Assembly: GCF_048128805.1 (NCBI RefSeq)
Contig: NC_136006.1
Span: 1,505,783-1,569,782 of the forward strand
DNA from: Centroberyx gerrardi
Lineage: Eukaryota > Chordata > Actinopteri > Beryciformes > Berycidae
DNA length: 64,000 nt
Reading direction: 5' to 3'
In this document: in pieces, positions 1-9,425 of the stretch
Layout of the letters: every line of letters begins with the position of its first letter
Numbering within the stretch: the first letter of the stretch is position 1
Position numbers and translations under genes: made by a program
The notes under the pieces: generated by a model
The model's database searches: none
Seen by the model: the letters and a program-made list of their open reading frames with translations, nothing else
Told to the model about the DNA's origin: nothing

Positions 1-1162
1 GCAGGAAGCCAACACGTCCTCACTCTGAGGCCATGCTCTTCTACATTCTGCTGTCCTCCATCTCTCTCATCTCTCTTCTCACTGCAGCTCTCAACCTGCT
101 GGTCATCATCTCCATCTCCCACTACAGGTGGCCATAGATTTTGTCATGTACAAATCTTTATAAATCTGGTAGACTTACCAAAAGAAATGGCTGATAGACT
201 AGAACAGATGTACTGTCACAGCTTGGCCTCTGATGAGAAGAAAGAAGTTGTTAAACAACGTTTTTGTATTTTTATAATGCTTGATTTCTGTCACATCTAC
301 TGATCAGAAATACTACTGATACTAATAGTATTTCATTCATATCTAATGCACCTTTCTCTCCAGGCAGCTCCACACCCCCACCAACCTCCTCCTCCTCTCC
401 CTGGCTGTCTCAGACTTCCTTGCAGGCCTCCTGATGCCGACTGAAATGCTCTATACAGAGGCCTGCTGGTTCCTGGGTGACCTCATGTGTGCTTTGTCTT
501 TCTTTGTTGTCTTTACCATCATCTCTGCCTCAGTAGGAAACATGGTGCTGATATCAGTCGACCGCTATGTGGCTATTTGTGACCCTCTGTGTTACCCCAC
601 CAAAATCACTCAGGGAAGAGTTAAAATATGTGTTTGTCTGTGTTGGGTCTGTTCTGCTTTCTTTGGCAGTCTGATTCTAAATGATCACTTGAGAGAACCA
701 GGCAGGTATAATTCCTGCGTTGGAGAGTGTGTGGTTGTCATCAACAACATTGCAGGAGCTGTTGACCTTGTTTTCACCTTTATTGGTCCCATTACTGTCA
801 TTATAGTTCTGTATATGAGAGTATTTGTGGTGGCTGTGTCTCAGGCTCGTGCCATGCGATCCCACACTGTGGCTGTCACACTCCAGCGTTCAGTGACTGT
901 AACTGCTAAGAAATCTGAGAGGAAAGCAGCCAGGACTCTTGGTATTGTGATAGCTGTGTTTCTAATATGTTTTTGTCCACATTACTGTGTCGCTCTTGCA
1001 GGCCAGGAGAACGTGGCCCTTTTGGTCTTTCTGGTCCATTTTAACTCCTGTTTAAATCCTGTGGTCTATGCCTTTTTCTACCCCTGGTTTAGAAAATCTA
1101 TTAAACTCATTGTTACACTTCAGATACTGCAGCCTGACTCCTGTGAGGCCAACATACTGTAG
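1..1162 (+). CDS. Trace amine-associated receptor A1, teleost olfactory type (5' partial)
   Basis: Class A GPCR of the TAAR family, expected in the plasma membrane of olfactory sensory neurons, detecting amines through Golf. Exon 1 is cut by the window edge (1-127, from within the extracellular N terminus through TM1). The intron is 128-363 with a GT donor (AG|GTGGCC) and an AG acceptor. Exon 2 is 364-1162. Visible landmarks are SDFLAG in TM2 (D2.50), DRY at the end of TM3, CVGEC in ECL2, and the TAAR fingerprint NSCLNPVVYAFFYPWF in TM7. The residue at 3.32 is Val, not Asp; Asp is present at 5.42 (AVDLV). The CWxP motif reads CFCP. Compared with A2 and A3 it differs by five residues, all in TM6-ECL3-TM7, including His for Tyr at 7.43. 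The frame is open to the stop. Specific orthology (often named TAAR13c-like in fish) cannot be fixed from sequence alone. Confidence 0.93.
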
Positions 1163-1609
1163 AGAGAGGCTGTGGAGAGAGTTAAATGAAACTTTTTCTA
1201 TCAAGAATTAAAAAAAAAAACTCATTTGAGTCGTTCTTTGATTGCTATATTAATTTTCTTTGGTGTTATTGTTTCCATCCTCAAAATATTTTTTGTAAGC
1301 ACCATAAATGTTTTTAGGGAAGCACCCAGTTTCATGTAAGCTGCTAATTCAACATTGCATATGTATATCACAGAAAGTATGATATCTTTGCATTACCAAA
1401 GTTACTACAAACATTAAGAGTCGTTTCTTTTCTTCCAGAATACCAGTTTTGGGTTAAAGGCATGTTGTCTACATGCGATTAAATTCCTGGGCTGGCCTGG
1501 GCTTATGAAACATCACATCTGTGACTCTTCCTAACGTTTGTCTGATCTGCCAGCTGATTTACAGTTTCAGATAAACCCACGGTGCTTTTGATCTTTTCAC
1601 CTTATCTTT
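1163..1609. other. 3' flank of TAAR A1
   Basis: AT-rich, single-copy-looking flank with a poly(A) stretch near 1208-1219. I see no AATAAA close to the stop and no coding signal. The same sequence follows A2 and A3. Confidence 0.6.
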
Positions 1610-1740
1610 GGAGGCAGGACAGCCTTGTGGTTAGTGAGTTCATCTCCCAACTGAAGGGCCCAGAGTTGGAACTGCCTTGGCAAACCCCACTCTGCCTGAG
1701 CATGGAGAAGGATAGCAACTGTTGAGTTTTATGAAATATG
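1610..1740 (+). repeat. tRNA-derived SINE-like relic
   Basis: The stretch around 1621-1675 resembles a degraded tRNA-type Pol III promoter: an A-box-like TTGTGGTTAGTGAG, then about 30 bases later a B-box-like AGTTGGAACTGCC. No clear tail or target duplication was found. Copies lie at 24295 and 55784. Confidence 0.4.
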
Positions 1741-1859
1741 CAGTGTTAGATTGTGTGCCTCTAATAGCACGTTTGGTCTGGAAGAAGTATTAGTTAAGAA
1801 AGAAGTATTCTACTCTTATTTCAATCTTTGTTTGCTGTACATTATTTATTTAATTGTTT

Positions 1860-2592
1860 TTCTCAATCCAGTCAGTCTTAAGCCCCATCAAATGTTTTTA
1901 GGTAAACACACACAGTGCAGAAGATGACAGCATCACTGTTAATTTTGGTTTTTTGACCGATCAGTGGACCAAGATACACAAACGATGTATAAATGAACAC
2001 AATCAGATGAACAGTATGGCCACAATTAACCAATGAACTTGAAAATGGGTGTGGCTTAACACAAAAAAAACTCCACACCTCTTGGTCCAATTATCGCAAA
2101 ACTTGGTAGATGCATTAATGGAAGAAAATTTCATGGAAATCGGTCAATAGAGGGCACATCAAATGCCAAAAACAGGTGTGGCCTAACACAGATTAGATTA
2201 TAACTCAAAACATGTTTGTACATTCATCACTTAACTTGCTAAATATGCTTCATAAAGCTGTTGAAACGTGTGTACAATTATTCTAAATTCAACCAATAAC
2301 GGGCACCACAAATGCCAGAAAAGTGAGAGGGCCTGGCATAAATTTATCACACATTCCTGTGAGATGGTAAGTTGTGTGCAAATGTTGCAGAGCAAATATT
2401 ACCCCAATTGGCCTGATAGGGGTGCTATAATTAATGGTCAAAATATACAACTACACCATGATTTACACAAAACTTGGTACACATATCCAGCTACCTTTGT
2501 GCTACACATTTTCCTCAGAACCACCAACCCATTCTCGTTTCCAACTCGTCTTGTATTGAAGCTTTGTCAAATCCCTTGGCGTGACTTTCACT
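1860..2592. repeat. Dispersed non-coding repeat relic
   Basis: This AT-rich stretch contains recurring phrases such as CAAAACTTGGTA (near 2097 and 2466) and GGTGTGGC(T/C)TAACACA (twice). It resembles a common fish dispersed repeat. No open frame of interest is present. It directly abuts the Ngaro-like element. Confidence 0.45.
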
Positions 2593-2831
2593 AGCAGGGA
2601 CCACGCCACAACAATATGTCATTTAAAGGTTTAATGAAAATTCAGAGGTATTGGATGTTGAGGACAAGTGAATGGATGTAAGGGGAGGGGTGAAGGTGGA
2701 AGGAGGATGTCGTCTGTTAGGCTGGTCTGGGAGGACGTACTGGAGACCGGGCGGAGGGAGACTCAGTGTGGGGGTTCCATCTCAGGCGTGTTCCCACCTG
2801 AGCTGATAACAGGCCCCCAAAAGAGTCAGAT

Positions 2832-3659
2832 TTAGATTGAGCTGAGTTGAGTGTGAGCTTGACGGAGATCGTTAAGATTGTTGCGGATATAGGAGCGATA
2901 TGCCTGAGATGACCAGCGGCCAAGGACCTGGATGGTTTGATCCGAGATGCTCAGTCTGGCTGCTGTGGATGCTGCGCTGATGCGGAAGGAATGGCTCGAA
3001 TAGTGTTCTGAAGATATGCCTGAAATGTGGAGGACTCTGTGTAAATGCTTCTGGAACCAGAATCGAGTGGTCATTTTTCCTGTTTCGGTGAGAAAGAGCG
3101 GGTGTTGAGGTGATGCCTCGGCGGCATACCTAGAGCTGATGTATTTGGCCAGCGGCTCGTATGGGCTGAGATAGGAGTCGAGGCGGAAAATGTAAATAGG
3201 GAAAGAAATTCCCAGCTGATCTGTTTTACTCCTTCGGAGCGTGAATATGAGAGAGTCGGAAGTGTGGATGGTTATATCAGATAGACTGGGATGACGAGAA
3301 GGATTATAGGCAGATGAAGTCGGGGCAAATTCGGAGCACCTCAGGAAGCCTAAAAAAGCCAGCAGGAACATGGATTCTAGGGTCAAATCGACCATAGGGG
3401 ATATGTAGCCTGAACGTAGAGAACGGATGCAGAGGCTGAGAAGGTCAGAAGTGAGTGGCAAGCGTCTGGCCGGGAGAGCAGGTTCCTGTTTGCGCAAGCC
3501 TTTGATTAACATGGTAACATAGGAATGGGAGGTAGGAGGACAATGGAGGCCAGTGACTAGTTTGAAGAAGAAGTTGATTCCTGCTAAGTAGGTCTGGATG
3601 GTGGAGGACCGGATTTTTTGGACAGAATGAGCATGGGTGATAAAATTGCAGATAGACAT
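2832..3659 (-). CDS. Tyrosine recombinase of Ngaro-like element, copy 1
   Basis: A 275-residue frame from the first methionine. It is a DNA strand-transfer enzyme for integrating a circular retrotransposon intermediate. Catalytic landmarks are the first Arg in FLRCSEF, the box II HSFR, the Trp of LGRW, and the nucleophile Tyr in AYRSYIR near the C terminus, so all key residues are present. The same frame continues upstream of this methionine without a stop and overlaps the end of the RT-RNase H frame. The true N terminus may therefore be longer, made by -1 frameshifting or reinitiation; no start codon proves which. Confidence 0.85.
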   Translation of the reverse strand: MSICNFITHAHSVQKIRSSTIQTYLAGINFFFKLVTGLHCPPTSHSYVTMLIKGLRKQEPALPARRLPLTSDLLSLCIRSLRSGYISPMVDLTLESMFLLAFLGFLRCSEFAPTSSAYNPSRHPSLSDITIHTSDSLIFTLRRSKTDQLGISFPIYIFRLDSYLSPYEPLAKYISSRYAAEASPQHPLFLTETGKMTTRFWFQKHLHRVLHISGISSEHYSSHSFRISAASTAARLSISDQTIQVLGRWSSQAYRSYIRNNLNDLRQAHTQLSSI

Positions 3660-3808
3660 GACGTCCAGAGAGGGAAATGACAGCTGGTAGGTGGCGTGGT
3701 ATGCCTTGAAACAATTCCAGCCAGTTAGGTAGGCTGAGAGAGTGCTTGGGGTGAGGCTGTTGAGGATAGCTTCTTGTGAAGCGTTAGAGAGGTTTCCCAG
3801 CTGTGGAG

Positions 3809-6460
3809 CTAGTTGAATGTTGTGGCTGAAAACGGTGGTATTGGTATGGGATGAAAATCCGATTCTGGGGCCAAGTGTCTGAATTTCTGGAATGAGAAAC
3901 GAGACAATGAATCAGCGATGCTGTTGTGGTGACCAGGAATGTGGGCTGCCCGGAGGATGAACTGGTGTTGAGCCAAGATTAACGTGAGTCTGCGCAGGAA
4001 CTGCATGATGGCTGAAGAACGAGATCGACCTTTGTTTAGGATCTCTACAACTGCGGTGTTATCGGAGTGGATGAGTATGGACTTCCTACACCATTCATGC
4101 CCCCAAAGAATGGCAGCTATGACAATGGGGTATAGCTCGTGAAGCGCGGATGAAGGAGAGCGGGACTCGGAGTCGAGGGATTTGAACTCTGAGGGCCAAG
4201 CAGAAGCGAACCATCTCCCTCCATAGTAGCCACCGAAACCTATGGAGGGAGCTGCGTCCGTGTAAAGTTGGATGTCCTCGGGCTGGGTGATGAAGTCGTC
4301 GTAGAAGAAGGAAATGCCATTCCAAGAAGACAGGAAATGTTGCCACATACGCATTTCCATTTTGCAGGCATCGTCCAGAACGACTCTATTGTGGAGAGAA
4401 GGGTCGGCTGCAGCTTTAGTCAGAAGGTTGGACAGGAAGGATTTTGCTTGTGGAATTATGCGAATGGCATAATTGAGATGGCCAAGGAGGGCTAGTAGCT
4501 GGCGTTTGGTGCATCTGTCTGCCAGGAGATAATTCGACAGGAGCAGAGTGATGCGCTGTATTTTCTCTGAGGGCAGAGATGCCTGGAAGGAAATTGAGTC
4601 CAGGGTGATGCCTAAGAACTCAATGGATGTGCTAGGCCCTGAGGTTTTCTCCTCAGAAAGAGGGACACCAAGTTCTGAGAAAACTTTTGTGAGAGTAGTG
4701 AGCCCGAGGTGAGGAGGTGAGGCTGGTGGAGTGACGACGAGGAAATCGTCGAGAAGATGGAGTATGTAAGGGAGTCTGTGGTTGTTAGTCAGGATCCAGC
4801 ACAGGGCTTCTGAAAGAGAGTCGAAGATCCTAGGACTGCTTCTGCAGCCGAAGGTAAGGCGCACAGAAAAATAATATGCACCTTTCCAGCAAACACCGAA
4901 AAAACGCCAGAAGTCTGGATGGATTGGCAAGACTTTGAATGCGCTGGTGATGGCTGCTTTAGAAAGCCAAGCTCCGCGTCCTGCTAAACGGATGAGGGTG
5001 ATGGCATGGTCGATGGTTGCATATTGCATAGAGAAATCGGGACTAGGAATGACACTGTTGATGCTCGGAATGTGTGAGCCATGTGGGGAAGACAGGTCCA
5101 TTATCAGCCTCTTTTTTCCGGAGTATTTCCGAGTGGCGACGCCTATTGGGCTGATGCGGAATACTGGAAAAGGAGGATTGTCGAATGGGCTTATCATGAT
5201 TCCTTCCTGGACTTCCTTGGCCAATAGGGTGTCGACAGTGTGAGGTTCCGCAAGAGCGGACTGAAGGTTGTGAGAGACGTGGGAAGTATCGGGAAGTACT
5301 TCTATACTTGGATGGAAACCATGTGTGAAGCCATCGATGAGAAAGTGAACAAACTGTCTATCTGGATGGTTTTGTAGAGCAGTGGCAAGGACATGTACCT
5401 TGGGAGAAGGGCGACAAACTGACGAAGCTGGCTGGGTGGGTGGAGCTGCTGTGGCTAGAGTGTAATTATTGGCACAAGGATAAAAAACATTTGGGTGTTG
5501 GGGAAGGGGGGGGGGGGGGGGGGAGGACAGACCAGTTGGAAATGAAGGAGGAGGCTGGGAATAACCGACTTGATTAGCCTGTGGCGGGACCCCTTGAGTT
5601 GCTGGAAGGGGCTCTCGTGCTGCTGTGTTGGCTGTGAAAGAAAAGGGGGGAGCGGAAGCCGTGTTGCTGTGAGCGGCTGAAGGAAGGGTAGAGGAAGGGA
5701 TGATGGGATGAAAGGATGTATGTGCACAGGGATTTTGTGAAGCCTGCGAAGACAGGGATGAAAAGAAAGCTGAGATCAGCTGAGAGAAGTCTGAAACGGA
5801 GGGAGCAGGCACAGGGGGACATACGACCTGCCCCCCACCAGGGGGGGCTGATGATGCAGGCTGCGGCTGTGGCGGCGGAGGCTCTGTGACGTCACGCCTG
5901 ACGACACGGGCGGTGGTTGGCTCTGGCGAGGAAGCCAGAAGAGCGGGAGGTACGGTGTTTGTTGTTGCTGTATTGATGGAGGCTGAATATAGTTTAAACA
6001 GTGTAGCTTTATTGTCGCCGCGGTGGAAGGGAATGCCTTTCCCTCTCAGGAAACATTGGAGGCGGGCGACGGTCCAGTCTCTGATGTCGGGCTCTGTTTG
6101 TGGACGAGGAGACTGCCGAGTGGAACATGAGGGCACACCGCGAGTGCGTTGTGGTGGATCGCCGAGGACTATAGGCCTATGTGAGGGGGGCTGCTGCCGA
6201 TGAGAAGAGGGTTGGAGCCGGCTCCTACGACCATGGTTTTCGGCCCTCGCTGAAGGAGGAGAGGAGGCCTGAGATCTGCTGAGAAAGATCTCGTTGGTGG
6301 AGCTTGAGTGGAGAAGCCGACGGGGCCGTGGTACGTTAACCACTGAGCGCAGGCGACTCCGCTGGGGCACTTGGCTGTGGTCTGGTTGAGGATAACCGGT
6401 TCCGAACAAGTCATCATCATCGTCTGAATCGGGTGGATTGAGCCGCAGTTCGGGATCCAT
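3809..6460 (-). CDS. Ngaro-like gag / reverse transcriptase / RNase H polyprotein
   Basis: The open frame runs from the MDPEL methionine at 6460, 883 residues. The N-terminal part begins with an acidic DSDDDDD stretch. A SAP-like motif (RDWTVARLQCFLRGKG) follows near residue 130, then a long Pro/Ser-rich linker carrying a polyproline run encoded by an 18-G tract (5506-5523 on the + strand). RT motifs are KKRLIMDLS, the motif-A region SKAAITSAF, and the YxDD-equivalent LLDDF. RNase H follows, with LYTDAA, ELYPI, HSDNTAVV and a final IADSLS. Motif A normally has Asp where this protein has the second Ala of KAA, so polymerase activity should be lost although the frame is open. The recombinase frame overlaps the 3' end in the -1 frame. 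Confidence 0.85.
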   Translation of the reverse strand: MDPELRLNPPDSDDDDDLFGTGYPQPDHSQVPQRSRLRSVVNVPRPRRLLHSSSTNEIFLSRSQASSPPSARAENHGRRSRLQPSSHRQQPPSHRPIVLGDPPQRTRGVPSCSTRQSPRPQTEPDIRDWTVARLQCFLRGKGIPFHRGDNKATLFKLYSASINTATTNTVPPALLASSPEPTTARVVRRDVTEPPPPQPQPASSAPPGGGQVVCPPVPAPSVSDFSQLISAFFSSLSSQASQNPCAHTSFHPIIPSSTLPSAAHSNTASAPPFSFTANTAAREPLPATQGVPPQANQVGYSQPPPSFPTGLSSPPPPPLPQHPNVFYPCANNYTLATAAPPTQPASSVCRPSPKVHVLATALQNHPDRQFVHFLIDGFTHGFHPSIEVLPDTSHVSHNLQSALAEPHTVDTLLAKEVQEGIMISPFDNPPFPVFRISPIGVATRKYSGKKRLIMDLSSPHGSHIPSINSVIPSPDFSMQYATIDHAITLIRLAGRGAWLSKAAITSAFKVLPIHPDFWRFFGVCWKGAYYFSVRLTFGCRSSPRIFDSLSEALCWILTNNHRLPYILHLLDDFLVVTPPASPPHLGLTTLTKVFSELGVPLSEEKTSGPSTSIEFLGITLDSISFQASLPSEKIQRITLLLSNYLLADRCTKRQLLALLGHLNYAIRIIPQAKSFLSNLLTKAAADPSLHNRVVLDDACKMEMRMWQHFLSSWNGISFFYDDFITQPEDIQLYTDAAPSIGFGGYYGGRWFASAWPSEFKSLDSESRSPSSALHELYPIVIAAILWGHEWCRKSILIHSDNTAVVEILNKGRSRSSAIMQFLRRLTLILAQHQFILRAAHIPGHHNSIADSLSRFSFQKFRHLAPESDFHPIPIPPFSATTFN

Positions 6461-6636
6461 GGTGAGTTGACTGTTTGCAATCAAATTTCTGAGTTTACTA
6501 ATGCTGTCGAGCGTTTAGGAGCGATGCACGGTCTGTCTGTTCTCGACAGATCTGAGACAAACGAGGCAGGATGGGTTGACCAGGTATAAGTAGGCTAGGC
6601 AGGTGATTAGAGGTGTGGTTGAGGCGTGGCCCTGCT

Positions 6637-7066
6637 CCCGAACCTAAGTTAACTAATTAACTTCATATGACGATGCAAAAGGTACCCTTTCGCGAACGCA
6701 CTGGGTGTTCAATAGATTCCATGGTAAAACCTCTTGCAGCAGTATTGGACGCCTACAGCTTTTTTAGCAACAACACTAGTTAGGATATTATTTTAAGAAG
6801 CTCACTGATCTGAGGCCATGTATAGTAAATGTCATGGCCATATCCATCTGATTATCAACTTATCACCCCATGGTAAGGATAAGCCACAAATCAGCTATGG
6901 AGACTGCCACCTACAAGCTCATAACAGGGTAATCTTCAGAGATATATGTAGGAAACTTAATCTGTAAAGAGATGGGTATTGAGGCAACAACATACTATAA
7001 TCCTGACCATGTAGGACCATTCAGGAGGTTTGGGGGAGGCAGTAAAGTGCTTCAGAAACAGCAATG
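6637..7066. other. Spacer with the empty hAT insertion site
   Basis: No coding signal. GTAGGAAA at 6948-6955 occurs once here. At the matching position in units 2 and 3 it flanks a hAT element on both sides, so this is the unoccupied site. Confidence 0.8.
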
Positions 7067-7680
7067 TGTCAGGGGCAGGGATTAGGACCCAAATGCAGAC
7101 AGTCGACGCAGAGAGCTTTTCTGAAGCAAGAAGCTTTAATAGCTGAAACTTACGCAGAGCACAAAACACAAAATCCAAAAAGCAAAAACCGCAACAGGCT
7201 GGCAAACAAAGGAAGACAAAAACCAAACCTGGCCGGTAACAAGGCAGGAAGATTTCCACATGAAACACAGAATACAGAGCAGAAGGCGAAGCAGGTAACA
7301 CGGAGAAACACAACAGACGAACTGGCAACCACACCATGGAACACAGACTATTAATACACACAGACTAACGGAGAAACGAGGAACAGCTGGCAGGAGGGAA
7401 AAGAGTCCGGGAGCTGATAGGTGGAAGCAGGCTGGTGAAGGGGGAACAAGGTAACAGGGCTAACGAGGGTGATGCAGGGCAGGTGTGGAGGGAAGGCGCA
7501 CAGAAGGGAGGAAAGTCCGAGGACATCCGGTGGCTGGTGGGAGGATGGCAGGACTGGGGAGTGAAAGGAGTGGTTGACCAGGACACAGGGGCAGACAGGG
7601 GCAGATCATGGCAGACACAAGGGCTAGGGCTGAGAGGGGCAGATCATGGCAGACAGGGGCAGATCAGTCAGATCAGACAT
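7067..7680. repeat. Dispersed non-coding repeat with short GGGGCAGA-type tandem tail
   Basis: It begins TGTCAGGGGCAGGGATTAGG and ends in a cluster of CAGGGGCAGATCATGGCAGAC-like phrases, with one extra phrase relative to units 2 and 3. Open frames on both strands are low-complexity and unlike known proteins. It looks like a non-autonomous dispersed element, but I cannot assign a class. Confidence 0.45.
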
Positions 7681-8254
7681 TTCAGTCATGTGACCCTTTC
7701 AAAGCCCAGAGCTAGACTTGGCTTCTTGGAACTGAAGGTGACGTACAATACAAACTGTGCCTCCAAGTACATTAGGAACATCCATCTTGGGCATGGATCT
7801 CTTCAAAGCCCTGCATCTCGAGATTAATGAAGTTGTTATTATAACTAAGGTTCAGGAACTAAGACCACGCCTCAAGCACACATTCAATTTCCTGCTCCAC
7901 TCTATTTAAATGCACCTAACCATTACCCTTTCTCTTTCTCGTATGTCTCAGTTCTCACATCCCTCCCCCCAAACCCCTTTTTTCTCCGTCTTTCATGCTG
8001 TTCTCCCTCAGTACAGGAACCACAGGTGGAAATGATGGAGCCAGAAGACTCCCCATCAGCGAGACAGTGCCCCCACCCTGAGTCCCAATTCCCTGAGTTC
8101 CTCGGCTGACCATCGACCCCAACTCATCCGAACCCTCAATTCATCCCCTCGTCTCGACCCCTGATTCATCCCTCTATCCTCGACCCTTGTTTCATCCCTC
8201 CGTTCTCAACACCTCTCTCTCTCAATAAACTGTCTAAATACATCTCATAGTGGC
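7681..8254. other. Spacer with degenerate short tandem repeat, possibly an old LTR
   Basis: Positions 8105-8215 contain about four degenerate copies of a phrase like CTCGACCCCTGATTCATCC. An AATAAA at 8224 is followed by the retroelement-derived frame at 8255. This could be the remains of an LTR, but no paired LTR is visible. Confidence 0.35.
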
Positions 8255-8554
8255 GTGGTCTTTGTTTGTGAAAAGATGCTTGTGTCACTACCAGTACACC
8301 CCCTACTGTCCCTGTACAGCACACTACTGTTGACATACACTACAGAGACTGGAACAGTTACTGGCTTTGACCACAACATCACAGTGAGACCTGAGGTATG
8401 GCCTGTGCAGCAAAAGTTACGCCGTCCGCCCTTTGCTGTACGTGATGCAGTCTCCCAGCAGCTACAGAGATTGGAGAATGACTGTGTCATTGAACGCATC
8501 AATTCATCACCATGGACTCTCTGCCTAGCCTCCCTCATGCCCAACCCATGTTGA
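8255..8554 (+). pseudogene. Ty3/gypsy-like pol fragment (start of reverse transcriptase)
   Basis: A 99-codon frame contains HNITVRPEVWPVQQKLRR, then PFAVRDAV, then RLENDCVIERINSSPW. This is the usual run leading into the RT fingers of Ty3/gypsy elements. It stops shortly after SPW, before any catalytic motif, so it is a relic. Near-identical copies at 31529 and 63000 show that it travelled with the segmental duplication. Confidence 0.65.
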
Positions 8555-9339
8555 CCAAATGGTGAACCAAAGTGACCTGGATCTCATCTGAGATAACTAT
8601 TCTCCTTGCACTTCTTTGTCCTCGTCCTCCTCTTCCTCCTCTTCCTGTCACTCCTCTTCCTCTAGCTGTCATTGCAACATTGTTCTCAAACACAAGAGAG
8701 CTCACCTGTGGCCTTTTTCATAGAGCTAAAGCTCTGATTTCTGAGTGAACAATTCAGATATTAGTGTTTATATGTGTGATGAGTGGATGTTGCCAATTGG
8801 TAAATGAATTTAAGCATTTGGGATGGCAGTGCTCCAAATGATGTGATTTTAGTTTTTGAATACTGTGCTAATCTAGAGAATGAGGGAAAACTACACAGTA
8901 GTTACTGTGTGTTGTGTTTTGCAAAAAGTGTGATTGAGAATTGCAAACTGAGTGAAAAGCAGAAAATGTGCTTGTAGGTTTGCAGACTTGGTTTACGGAT
9001 TTGATACATGAGTTTCAGGTTTTAGTGATTGTGTCCCAAGTTCCAGTTTTAGTGTGTAAACAATTGTGGAAAAACTGTAATGTCACAATGCTGAACCCAT
9101 CATTGCATATGGGATTAGGAAGGGACGAGGAGAAGGGAAATCAGAGCAGGGAGGTAAAGGTGATGAAGAGAGGTGAAGGAGAGAGGGAGTGATGAAGATG
9201 AAGATGAAGATGAAGAGGATTATTCCAGAAGGCAGCGAGGCAGGGATTGAGGGAGGAGGCACCAGTCTGTAGAGAGAAAGAGTGAAAAAGAGATGAAGGG
9301 ATGGAGAGACAGAAAGAGTGAAAGAAGGGAGGGAGGAAA
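8555..9339. other. Upstream flank of TAAR B1
   Basis: A CT-rich stretch (8615-8665), then AT-rich sequence, then a purine-rich tract (about 9115-9335) with GATGAA repeats. No gene is recognised. Confidence 0.5.
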
Positions 9340-9425
9340 GACATAAATCAGCTGTGTGATAGAGAACTTTGGTCAGAAAGCTGCCAGACCTCAGCAGCTT
9401 CTCCTCTCCTCCTCTCTCTCTGATG
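9340..9425 (+). promoter_or_regulatory. Conserved proximal block upstream of TAAR B1
   Basis: A TATA-like ACATAAATCA and an E-box CAGCTG (9349-9354) lie about 70 bases before the start codon. The block is shared by all six receptors whose upstream region is in the window. A pyrimidine run sits just before the ATG. A promoter or 5' UTR role is inferred. Confidence 0.35.

Larger units (their letters stand above)
2593..6636 (-). mobile_element. Ngaro/DIRS-type tyrosine-recombinase retrotransposon, copy 1 (longest)
   Basis: On the minus strand the order is gag-like region, reverse transcriptase, RNase H, tyrosine recombinase, with no integrase and no methyltransferase domain. That is the Ngaro-like plan. 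The proposed ends are a short imperfect inverted repeat: AGCAGGGACCACGCC at 2593 and its near reverse complement at 6623-6636. No target duplication is seen, as expected for recombinase-mediated insertion. The exact ends are inferred. Confidence 0.75.

Noticed and set aside
677-865. 62-codon minus-strand frame inside exon 2, repeated in every receptor
   Set aside because: It is a shadow of the conserved GPCR coding sequence. It has no features of its own and is conserved only because the receptor is.
434-1162. Single-exon receptor starting at MPTEM (also at 23119 and 54608), or at Met codons in the B and C second exons
   Set aside because: These starts would lose TM1 and part of TM2. A clean upstream exon with the TAAR N terminus and TM1, joined in phase through AG|G, is present in each gene.
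1610-1740. Functional tRNA gene
   Set aside because: Only degraded A- and B-box-like motifs are present; no cloverleaf can be formed from the intervening sequence.
5455-6480. Short frames overlapping the Ngaro gag-RT region on both strands
   Set aside because: They are shadows of the Pro/Ser-rich gag linker and the poly-G tract.
7435-7827. 130-codon frame in the dispersed repeat (also at 30733 and 62204)
   Set aside because: Low complexity (Gly, Arg, Asp, Gln rich). Its length differs between copies because of the tandem tail, and it resembles no known protein.
8245-8544. 99-codon minus-strand frame opposite the gypsy-like fragment
   Set aside because: The plus-strand reading matches retroelement pol, and the minus frame is its mirror.
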